Shown here piece by piece: positions 1 through 5,291 of a DNA stretch of 14,338 nt. Position 1 is the first letter of the stretch. Each line of letters starts with the position of its first letter. The translations under genes were made by a program, and so were the position numbers. The notes below the pieces were generated by a model that saw only the letters and a list, made by a program, of their open reading frames with translations, was not told the DNA's origin and did not search any database. This DNA is from Latescibacteria bacterium UBA6620 (lineage in GTDB: Bacteria > Latescibacterota > UBA2968), in NCBI GenBank assembly GCA_002433075.1, contig DJHM01000007.1:23889-38226 (forward strand). The letters run 5' to 3'.

Positions 1-1172
1 GCGCAGGCCTGCACCCGATGCTCGAGACGTGCCAACCCGCCCTCAGAATGTTGTGGGAAATGGAGCACGTGCTGAAGGCGGTCAGTGGGATGGATGGGTT
101 TACGTTCCAGCCGGCTGCGGGAGCCCAGGGCGAGTTCGTCGGAATCTCCGTGATTGAGGCGTATCATCGGGCCCGTGGGGAAGAGAAGAAGGTCGTGCTG
201 ATTCCCGATTCCGCCCATGGCACAAACCCTGCGACGGCCGCGATGTGTGGCTATCGCGTGGAAGAAATCCGATCGACTGAACGCGGTACCGTCGATGTGA
301 ATGACCTGAAGTCCAAGATGTCGGGTGAGGTCGCAGGATTGATGCTGACGAATCCCAATACGTTCGGAGTGTTCGAAGACGAGATTCTGGAGATCGCCGG
401 GATTGTTCACGAAGGAGGTGGCCTGCTTTACTACGACGGGGCGAATCTCAACGCGTTCCTGGGCCAGTGCCGGCCGGGAGATATGGGGTTCGACGTCGTG
501 CACATCAACCTGCACAAGACGTTCACGACACCGCACGGGGGTGGGGGCCCCGGTTCAGGGCCGGTCGGGGTGAAGGCTCATCTGATGCCGTTCCTCCCGC
601 TGCCTGTGGTAGCCCGCGACGGGGATACGTTTCACCTGGACTTTGATCGTCCCCAGTCGATCGGCAAGGTCAGTTCGTTCTACGGTAACTTCGGCATGGT
701 CATCCGGGCATACGTCTACGCGCTGATGCTCGGGGCGGAGGGTATGCGGCGAACGAGCGAAATGGCCGTTTTGAACGCGAACTACATCGTGCGGAAGCTG
801 GAGAAGGTGTTCGACCGACCAAAGTCGTCCCAACCGATGCACGAGGGCGTCCTGTCTGCTGCGCACCTGAAGAAGGACCACGGTGTGACCGCACTCGATG
901 TGGCAAAGCGGCTGATTGATTATGGATTCCACCCTCCGACGATCTACTTCCCCCTGCCGAAGGTATGTCCGGAGGCCCTGTTGATCGAGCCGACGGAAAC
1001 GGAAAGTCTCGAACAGCTGGATGCGTTCATCGAGGCGATGACGCAGATCGCGAAGGAAGCGGGGGAGGACCCGGACCTTTTGAAATCTGCGCCGCACGAC
1101 ACGCCCGTTCGGCGGCTGGACGAAGCGACGGCCGCACGCAAACCGGTGTTGAGGTGGCGTCCCGACGATTGA
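1..1172 (+). CDS. gcvPB: Glycine dehydrogenase (decarboxylating) subunit 2, 5' end outside window
   Basis: This is the PLP-binding half of the P-protein of the glycine cleavage system. It decarboxylates glycine and passes the aminomethyl group to lipoylated GcvH. The frame is open from the window edge (codons from base 3, reading A-G-L-H-P-M), so the first ATG at 18 is internal and about 100 N-terminal residues lie upstream. The PLP-lysine motif NLHKTFTTPHGGGGPG is clear, with the lysine codon at 516-518. Upstream motifs SAHGTNPATA and LTNPNTFGVFE, and the C-terminal IEPTETES, are typical of the family. The size and C-terminus fit the two-subunit (gcvPA/gcvPB) form rather than the fused protein; gcvPA is presumably just upstream. 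The gene ends in TGA at 1170-1172 and is followed by a strong hairpin terminator. Identification is very secure. Confidence 0.96.
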   Translation, partial: AGLHPMLETCQPALRMLWEMEHVLKAVSGMDGFTFQPAAGAQGEFVGISVIEAYHRARGEEKKVVLIPDSAHGTNPATAAMCGYRVEEIRSTERGTVDVNDLKSKMSGEVAGLMLTNPNTFGVFEDEILEIAGIVHEGGGLLYYDGANLNAFLGQCRPGDMGFDVVHINLHKTFTTPHGGGGPGSGPVGVKAHLMPFLPLPVVARDGDTFHLDFDRPQSIGKVSSFYGNFGMVIRAYVYALMLGAEGMRRTSEMAVLNANYIVRKLEKVFDRPKSSQPMHEGVLSAAHLKKDHGVTALDVAKRLIDYGFHPPTIYFPLPKVCPEALLIEPTETESLEQLDAFIEAMTQIAKEAGEDPDLLKSAPHDTPVRRLDEATAARKPVLRWRPDD

Positions 1173-1195
1173 GGTTGGGGGTCGGCGCAGAACAG

Positions 1196-1228
1196 AAAAG
1201 GGGCCGCGATAATGTCGCGGCCCCTTTT
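1196..1228. terminator. Bidirectional intrinsic terminator between gcvPB and the VOC gene
   Basis: A perfect 14-base inverted repeat (arms 1196-1209 and 1215-1228, loop TAATG) has a GC-rich core GGGGCCGCGA flanked by AAAA on the left and TTTT on the right. The stem is therefore followed by a U-run whichever strand is transcribed. It sits between convergent genes, 24 bases after the gcvPB stop and 22 bases beyond the VOC stop, so it can end both transcripts. Confidence 0.93.
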
Positions 1229-1249
1229 GCTATCCACTTCAAATCTCGA

Positions 1250-1513
1250 TCAGGTCGGTGGACCCGTGATTTCGACCAGGTTTCCTGCCGGATCTTTGCA
1301 GAAGGCGAACGATCGACCGCTGTTTGGCCTTTTCCCAGGGCCCCCGACGAGCCGCACGCCGTTCTGGCCTAGCTGCGTCAGGCAGGCGTCGAAGTCATAG
1401 TCCGGTCGATCGATCGTCGGTAGACCCAGAATGTCGCCGTAGAAAGCGCGCGCGTCTTCTAGATCGGATACGACGAGTGTGGTATGGTGGATGCCGGTGA
1501 CTTGGAAGGACAC
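1250..1513 (-). CDS. Short VOC (glyoxalase/bleomycin-resistance fold) family protein
   Basis: The 87-residue product has the N-terminal VOC beta-alpha-beta pattern (GIHHTTLVVSDLEDARAFYG, residues 7-26) and the C-terminal strand motif KDPAGNLVEITGP. The two His residues near the start and the Glu in NLVEI are at the usual metal-ligand positions of the superfamily. Family members of this type are normally about 120-130 residues. Here GRSFAF runs straight into CKDPAGN, so the middle segment with the second helix and strand seems missing. The start is GTG at 1513 with GGAG about 8 bases upstream. It lies 13 bases after the sigma-factor stop and is probably co-transcribed with it. No substrate can be assigned. 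It could be an internally deleted gene that is still in frame, or a genuine mini-VOC. Confidence 0.75.
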   Translation of the reverse strand: MSFQVTGIHHTTLVVSDLEDARAFYGDILGLPTIDRPDYDFDACLTQLGQNGVRLVGGPGKRPNSGRSFAFCKDPAGNLVEITGPPT

Positions 1514-1526
1514 GGGTCGACTCCGC

Positions 1527-2408
1527 TCAGTTTTCCATTAGATAGACGCGAATCTTACGCATTCGCGATGGATGCTTGAGTGCGGCGAGCGCTTTGTCGC
1601 GAATCTGCCGGACTCGCTCCTTGGTGAGGCTGAACTGGTTGCCGATCTGTTCGAGGGTCATGGGATCCTCGGTATTCAGACCGAAGTAAAGCTTCAGGAT
1701 CTGGGCCTCTCGGGGAGAGAGCGATTCGAGCGCGGAACGGACCTCGTCGACCATAGCCTGGTGCATGACGACGTGTTCGGGCGTAACCGCGTCTTTGTCT
1801 TCTATGATTTCGAGGAGGGACGTATCCGGACCGTCCTCCAGCGGGGTGTCGAGTGATACGTGCCAGCGAGATGCGTCGAGCAGATCCTGGACCTGCTTGG
1901 GCTGCATCTCCGCGCCCTTGGCGACTTCCTCAGTCGTCGGCTCCCTTCCGAGTTCCTGTTTGAGGCCGGAGGCGATGCGCTCCAGACGACAGAGATGCTT
2001 GATCTTGTTGACTGGCAGCCGAACCATTCGGGCCTTTTCAGCCAGAGCGGAAAGGATGCCCTGGCGAATCCACCAGACGGCGTAGGTTGTGAACTTGACG
2101 CCAACGGTCTCGTCGTATCGGGTCGCGGCACGAACGAGCCCCACGTTCCCCTCCGCGATCAAGTCCTCGAGCGGGAGTCCTCGTCCCTGGTACTCTTTAG
2201 CGATTGTGATGACGAATCGAAGATTCGATTCGACCATTTTATCCAGGCTCCTGCGGTCACCCGCCCGAATCCGCACAGCCAGGTCGAATTCCTGCTGAGA
2301 TGTCAGCAGGGTGTTGTAGGCAATGTCTTTGAGGTAGAGTTCTAACGCTGAGCGACGACTGCCCGGCGTCTTTGGCCCTTCCTTTCCACGCGAAGCGGTG
2401 GACGGCAT
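1527..2408 (-). CDS. RNA polymerase sigma factor, sigma-70 group 1/2 (RpoD/SigA-like)
   Basis: The 293-residue protein directs RNA polymerase to promoters. From this start, region 1.2 is near residues 19-50 (SALELYLKDIAYNTLLTSQQ). Region 2 follows (SNLRFVITIAKEYQGRGLPLEDLIAEGNVGL, then FTTYAVWWIRQGILSAL for the -10-binding 2.4 segment). Region 3 begins near RLPVNKIKHL. Region 4 has LSPREAQILKLYFGL and the helix-turn-helix MTLEQIGNQFSLTKERVRQIRDKALAALKHPSR. Region 1.1 is absent, as in many compact primary or alternative sigma-70 proteins. I chose ATG at 2408 because GAGGGGG lies six bases upstream; the frame extends to a TTG at 2447, but that codon has no ribosome-binding site and lies in a leader hairpin. 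Group 1 versus group 2 cannot be settled here. It is followed by the VOC gene. Confidence 0.93.
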   Translation of the reverse strand: MPSTASRGKEGPKTPGSRRSALELYLKDIAYNTLLTSQQEFDLAVRIRAGDRRSLDKMVESNLRFVITIAKEYQGRGLPLEDLIAEGNVGLVRAATRYDETVGVKFTTYAVWWIRQGILSALAEKARMVRLPVNKIKHLCRLERIASGLKQELGREPTTEEVAKGAEMQPKQVQDLLDASRWHVSLDTPLEDGPDTSLLEIIEDKDAVTPEHVVMHQAMVDEVRSALESLSPREAQILKLYFGLNTEDPMTLEQIGNQFSLTKERVRQIRDKALAALKHPSRMRKIRVYLMEN

Positions 2409-2411
2409 TCG

Positions 2412-2421
2412 TTTCCCCCTC
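2412..2421 (-). promoter_or_regulatory. Ribosome-binding site that decides the sigma-factor start
   Basis: On the minus strand this reads GAGGGGGAAA, with the purine core six bases before ATG at 2408. It supports the 293-residue start over the upstream in-frame TTG at 2447, which has no comparable site. Confidence 0.7.
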
Positions 2422-2422
2422 G

Positions 2423-2443
2423 AGTCGCTCCAATCGAGCGACT
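2423..2443 (-). promoter_or_regulatory. Leader hairpin directly 5' of the sigma-factor ribosome-binding site
   Basis: A perfect 8-bp stem (AGTCGCTC with GAGCGACT, 5-base loop) ends two bases before the Shine-Dalgarno sequence on the minus strand. It has no U-run, so it is not a standard terminator. It could affect ribosome access or mRNA stability. The structure is seen; the role is inferred. Confidence 0.45.
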
Positions 2444-2714
2444 TCAATGGTTCGTCTACACGATTCGAAACCGGCGCCTCCTGCGAGGGCCCGAATCGAG
2501 GCTGTACTCACGTCTGAGGGGAGTTGCTCAGAACAATGGGTCGTATGGGGATTCGTTGGGAAAAATCGATTCTTCCGCCGCGTCGCAGGGGCGCAATCGA
2601 ACCGCCGTGGGGGGCGGTGCTGGGGATTGCTGTGGACGCGTTGTGGGGTTCTGGAAGAACCAGGCCCGATAGGGGAACCGGACCGAACTTCGTTCTCTTT
2701 CGCTCACCTCCTTC

Positions 2715-3488
2715 TTAAGGTTCGGGCTCGTATTTTTCTGTTTTCCGAAGCAGCCGGGGGCGGGAAATCTTCAGCATCCGCGCTGCCTTATTCTTATTCC
2801 ACTCTAGTGAACTTCAACGTATGGTCGATGACGTGTTTTTCGACTTCCTCAAATGTAACGCCACCGTCGGGTATGTCAATTACAAGCTGGTTGCTGTTCC
2901 ACTTCTGTGTGGCCAGTGAATTCGTTGTTCGAATGCTGACCGGAATCGTGTCGGGCTGCAGTGTCTCGGCGTCGTGCATGATCATCGCGCGTTTGACGGC
3001 ATTGCTCAGTTCACGCACGTTTCCAAGCCAGTGGTACTCCCTCAACAGCTCTCTGGACGTTTCCGTCGGCGTTCGTTGCCCCAGTTTGTAAGTGCGCCCA
3101 AACTCTTCGATGAAACTCTCGGCGAGGAGGATGACGTCCTCGCTGCGTTCGCGCAGGGGCGGCAACGTGATCCGGATTTCGTTCAGCCGCTACTAGAGAT
3201 CCTCGCGGAAGTTCTGTTCCGACATCGCTGCTTCCAGGTCGACATTTGTGCTGGCGATGATTCTCGCCTTGACCTGTACTTCGTCTTCTCCTCCCAGCCG
3301 ACGAAACGTCTTTTACTCGATGGCCTTGAGCAACTTGGCCTGGAGGGACAAACTCATGTATCCGATTTCGTCGAGGAGCAGCGTGCCCCCGTCCGCCAGT
3401 TCGAACAATCCGCGCTTCTTGCGATCGGCCCCCCAATAGGCGCCTTTTCGTAACCGAACAGCTCAGATTCGATCAGGTGTTCGGGAAC
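2715..3488 (-). pseudogene. Decayed sigma-54-dependent transcriptional activator (NtrC-type AAA+ plus Fis-type HTH)
   Basis: Joining three frames gives a recognisable enhancer-binding protein lacking its N-terminus. PEHLIESELFGYEK begins the visible homology. The GAFTGA loop is degraded to GAYWGA. The Walker B region is FELADGGTLLLDEIGYMS. Then come FRRLGG, ARIIASTNVDL, the arginine-finger region PPLRERSEDVILL, and the sensor-II motif YHWLGNVREL. A C-terminal Fis-type helix-turn-helix WNKNKAARMLKISRPRLL ends in TAA at 2715-2717. Lesions are a one-base loss at about 3442-3444, TAA at 3313-3315, tandem TAG TAG at 3190-3195 in place of the family's conserved Tyr-Tyr (DLYYRL), and a +1 shift near 2802. 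Walker A and any receiver or sensor domain are missing upstream of 3488. The ATPase homology is certain; function is almost surely lost. Confidence 0.9.
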
Positions 3489-3535
3489 TTTTCCCGTGGG
3501 GAACGGGATAGATGCTTCGATGAGGAATATTAAGG

Positions 3536-3564
3536 AAGATAATACCGAGATGAGGCTTTGTCAA
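3536..3564 (-). promoter_or_regulatory. Candidate sigma-70 promoter reading into the decayed regulator
   Basis: On the minus strand a perfect -35 TTGACA (3559-3564) is followed after 17 bases by TATCTT (3536-3541, 4 of 6 matches to the -10 consensus), in AT-rich DNA between the ferritin gene and the pseudogene. The predicted start is near 3529. It would transcribe the pseudogene and possibly the sigma gene beyond it. Confidence 0.5.
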
Positions 3565-3673
3565 CAAATCATCTTGTAAAGACTACATTTAGGCTAGATG
3601 CATGCTTTGTAGTAACAAGTCCAAATGACTGAATCATGAGATAGCAATCCTGATACTCGAACCACAATCCATT

Positions 3674-4201
3674 TCAGGCGGGCGGGGCACCGGCTTCGTC
3701 TTCGGCCTCGATGCCGCTTCTCTGACCCAGTTCCCGATCGAGCATAAAGAGCCCGTTTCCGTCGTTACCGATAAGCTTCAGCTGCTGGATGATATCGCTG
3801 GCTGTGGCTTCTTCCTCGACCTGTTCTGTGACAAACCACTGGAGAAACGTGTTGGTTGCGTGATCTCTGACCTCGAGACTGAGGTCGACGAGGTCGTAAA
3901 TCTTGGAGGTGACCATCCGCTCGTGTTCCAGGGCGCTCTCGAACACGTGAAGGGGACTGTCCCACTCACTCTGTTCACCCTGCAAGGCTTGTAACTCGAT
4001 GGCGCCGTCCCGGTCGTCGATGAAGTCGTAGAATTTCATCGCGTGGACCATCTCTTCGCCGTGCTGAGCCCGCATCCACTGCGCGAACCCGTTGAAGTCT
4101 TCCCTCAGGAAGGAGGCGGACATTGCCAGGTAGTAATAGGCCGACTGGAATTCGATGTTCAGATGATCGTTCAGTGCTTTCAGCATTCTGTCGGAGATCA
4201 T
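3674..4201 (-). CDS. Bacterial ferritin with complete di-iron and C-site ligands
   Basis: This is a non-haem ferritin of the FtnA type that oxidises Fe(II) and stores Fe(III) in a 24-mer cavity in the cytoplasm. With the start at ATG 4201 (175 residues; GGAG seven bases upstream) the numbering matches E. coli FtnA exactly. Di-iron ligands E17, E50, H53, E94, Q127 and E130 are present, as are the third-site residues E49, E126 and E129. The frame extends 20 codons upstream, but that part lies in the promoter region and has no ferritin character. The C-terminal tail (from about residue 160, EAEDEAGAPPA) is acidic and dispensable-looking. It is divergent from a second ferritin and next to feoAB, which fits a role in storing imported iron. 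Identification is very secure. Confidence 0.95.
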   Translation of the reverse strand: MISDRMLKALNDHLNIEFQSAYYYLAMSASFLREDFNGFAQWMRAQHGEEMVHAMKFYDFIDDRDGAIELQALQGEQSEWDSPLHVFESALEHERMVTSKIYDLVDLSLEVRDHATNTFLQWFVTEQVEEEATASDIIQQLKLIGNDGNGLFMLDRELGQRSGIEAEDEAGAPPA

Positions 4202-4235
4202 CGGTTTCTCCAATCTGGACGGCGAGCGGGGTTCC

Positions 4236-4263
4236 AGTATACACAAAACGTTCCACGCCACAA
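4236..4263 (-). promoter_or_regulatory. Candidate promoter of the minus-strand ferritin
   Basis: On the minus strand, TATACT (4236-4241) is a 5-of-6 match to the -10 element, with TTGTGG (4258-4263) 16 bases upstream as a weak -35. It lies 35 bases before the ATG at 4201. No clear Fur box is seen in the divergent intergenic region. Confidence 0.45.
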
Positions 4264-4301
4264 AGTCGTTTCCTGAAGGTGATCGTCAGAACGAATTTAT
4301 C

Positions 4302-4329
4302 TTGACCTGACACGTTCGGTCCCTACACT
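4302..4329 (+). promoter_or_regulatory. Candidate promoter of the plus-strand ferritin
   Basis: TTGACC (4302-4307) and TACACT (4324-4329) are separated by 16 bases. The predicted start near 4336 gives a leader of about 35 bases before the ATG at 4371. The match is moderate and no operator is evident. Confidence 0.4.
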
Positions 4330-4370
4330 TGACTAAGAGTTAAGGGTTTGATCAATGATCTGGGGGCGGT

Positions 4371-4850
4371 ATGATCAACGAGAAGGTGCTCGACGTTCTG
4401 AACAGGCAGATGAATCACGAGTTTCACTCTGCGTATCACTATCTGGCGATGGAGTCTTACTTTCGAGTGGAGAACCTGCAGGGGTTCGCGAAATGGGCCC
4501 GATCGCAATACAGGGAAGAGCGTGGCCATGCCCTGAGAATCTACGATTTCATCCACGAACGTGGATGCAAGGTGACGATGCGCCCGATCGCGGAGCCGCC
4601 CCACACGTGGGACTCGCCGCTGGTCGCCATCCAGGATTCATATGAGGAAGAGCAACAGGCCAGTGGAATGATCAACAACCTCGTCGACATCGCGCTTGCC
4701 GAGCGAGACCACGCCACGGACAACTTCCTCCGGTGGTTCGTGGAGCGTCAGGTTGAAGAAGAGGCAGATGTGGCAAGTATCGTTCAGAAGCTGAAGCTGG
4801 TGGGGGACGACAAATACGGGCTTTTCCTGGTGGATCGGGATCTGGGATAG
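4371..4850 (+). CDS. Second ferritin paralogue with a defective C site (E126 replaced by R)
   Basis: A 159-residue FtnA-type ferritin, clearly paralogous to the divergent neighbour (shared HSAYHYLAM-like, WDSPL, RDHAT, WFVE-QVEEE and QKLKL blocks). The ferroxidase ligands E17, E50, H53, E94, Q127 and E130 are all present in FtnA numbering. At position 126 the sequence is FVERQVEEE, giving Arg where E. coli FtnA and the neighbouring paralogue have Glu. E49 and E129 remain. The third (C) iron site, which tunes oxidation and core formation in E. coli FtnA, is therefore probably altered. The start is ATG at 4371 with GGGGGCGG just upstream. It ends in TAG, and feoA follows within 150 bases. No terminator is visible between them, but feoA has its own promoter-like sequence. 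Confidence 0.95.
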   Translation: MINEKVLDVLNRQMNHEFHSAYHYLAMESYFRVENLQGFAKWARSQYREERGHALRIYDFIHERGCKVTMRPIAEPPHTWDSPLVAIQDSYEEEQQASGMINNLVDIALAERDHATDNFLRWFVERQVEEEADVASIVQKLKLVGDDKYGLFLVDRDLG

Positions 4851-4886
4851 TCGACGGAAAAAGTTGAAGAATCTCGAACTAACCCG

Positions 4887-4915
4887 TTGACATTCTCCCG
4901 TCCCTGAAGTACCGT
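4887..4915 (+). promoter_or_regulatory. Candidate feoAB promoter
   Basis: A perfect -35 TTGACA (4887-4892) is followed after 17 bases by TACCGT (4910-4915), a poor -10. The predicted transcription start near 4922 falls at the left edge of the palindrome at 4923-4950, the usual arrangement for a repressor that blocks initiation. Confidence 0.5.
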
Positions 4916-4922
4916 TCAGGCG

Positions 4923-4950
4923 TCTTGTGTTTGGTAAGCCAAACACAAGA
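4923..4950. promoter_or_regulatory. Perfect 12-bp inverted repeat, probable metalloregulator operator of feoAB
   Basis: Left arm TCTTGTGTTTGG (4923-4934) and right arm CCAAACACAAGA (4939-4950) are exact reverse complements around TAAG. The core TTTGGTAAGCCAAA resembles the TTTGG/TTAGG...CCAAA/CCTAA dyads bound by DtxR/MntR/IdeR-family Fe/Mn repressors, which often control feo genes. It does not resemble the Fur GATAATGATAATCATTATC type. The dyad is seen; the regulator is inferred. The RNA could also fold into a hairpin, but there is no U-run. Confidence 0.7.
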
Positions 4951-4982
4951 TGTATCAGCCTAACGATGGCGTGGTTAAAGTC

Positions 4983-4990
4983 AGGAGAGG
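4983..4990 (+). promoter_or_regulatory. Ribosome-binding site deciding the feoA start
   Basis: AGGAGAGG lies at standard distance before GTG 4995. The upstream in-frame ATG at 4950 has none. This moves the palindrome into the 5' untranslated leader. Confidence 0.65.
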
Positions 4991-4994
4991 CAAC

Positions 4995-5270
4995 GTGTTG
5001 GGGTTTATCCTTCCACAGGAAGACGAGATCCGAGGGAATGATAAACCGATTAACTTGAGCGATCTTCGGGTCAACGAACCGGCCCGGATCCTTTCCGTAG
5101 ACGGGGGCGACAACCTGAACGATCGCCTCGACTCGGTGGGCATCTCGCCAGGCGTCGATGTACGGCTGTTGCGTAGGGGCGCCGCGGTCGTCGTCCACGG
5201 GGAGGGCGGGCGCTTCTGCCTGAGGGAAGAGGACGCCCGAAGAATTACGGTACGTCCCTTGGTCGCCTGA
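4995..5270 (+). CDS. feoA: FeoA, SH3-like accessory protein of Fe(II) transport
   Basis: FeoA is a small cytoplasmic SH3-fold protein that works with FeoB in ferrous iron uptake. The diagnostic pattern is present: INLSDLRVNEPARILSVDGG, then RLDSVGISPGVDVRLLRRG, then VVVHGEGGRFCLREEDARRITV. I place the start at GTG 4995 (91 residues) because AGGAG lies seven bases upstream and the length fits the family. The same frame is open back to an ATG at 4950 (106 residues), but that codon overlaps the operator palindrome, has no ribosome-binding site and adds residues without FeoA similarity. feoB begins 21 bases after the stop. The identity is secure and the start moderately so. Confidence 0.9.
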   Translation: MLGFILPQEDEIRGNDKPINLSDLRVNEPARILSVDGGDNLNDRLDSVGISPGVDVRLLRRGAAVVVHGEGGRFCLREEDARRITVRPLVA

Positions 5271-5291
5271 GCCATTGCCTGCGGGCATCAC

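Larger units (their letters stand above)
2409..2714. other. Intergenic stretch between the decayed regulator and the sigma gene
   Basis: About 306 bases with no convincing gene. At the sigma end are the ribosome-binding site and leader hairpin listed separately. At the other end, immediately after the regulator's TAA, is an almost perfect anti-Shine-Dalgarno match (minus strand AAGGAGGTGA, 2703-2712) with no ATG, GTG or TTG at a usual distance downstream. I see no clear promoter for the sigma gene. Confidence 0.5.

Noticed and set aside
2528..2707. 59-codon minus-strand frame starting GTG just after the regulator's stop
   Set aside because: The GTG is inside the Shine-Dalgarno sequence (zero spacing), and the product is Pro/Arg/Ser-rich without any recognisable pattern.
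2372..3091. 239-codon open frame on the plus strand
   Set aside because: It lies antisense to the decayed regulator and the intergenic region, has a Ser/Arg-rich composition and matches no family. The minus strand carries clear AAA+ and HTH motifs across the same bases.
2715..3488. Stop-codon recoding (TAG/TAA read as an amino acid) as explanation for the in-frame stops
   Set aside because: TAG ends the plus-strand ferritin and the ABC permease normally, and the same gene has two frameshifts, so decay is simpler.
4284..4313. Possible Fur box or dyad in the divergent ferritin intergenic region
   Set aside because: Only a 5-base GTCAG/CTGAC match with a long AT-rich middle; it fits neither Fur nor the feo palindrome.
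4950..4994. Upstream ATG start for feoA
   Set aside because: It overlaps the palindrome, has no ribosome-binding site and adds 15 residues unlike FeoA. GTG 4995 has a good Shine-Dalgarno sequence.
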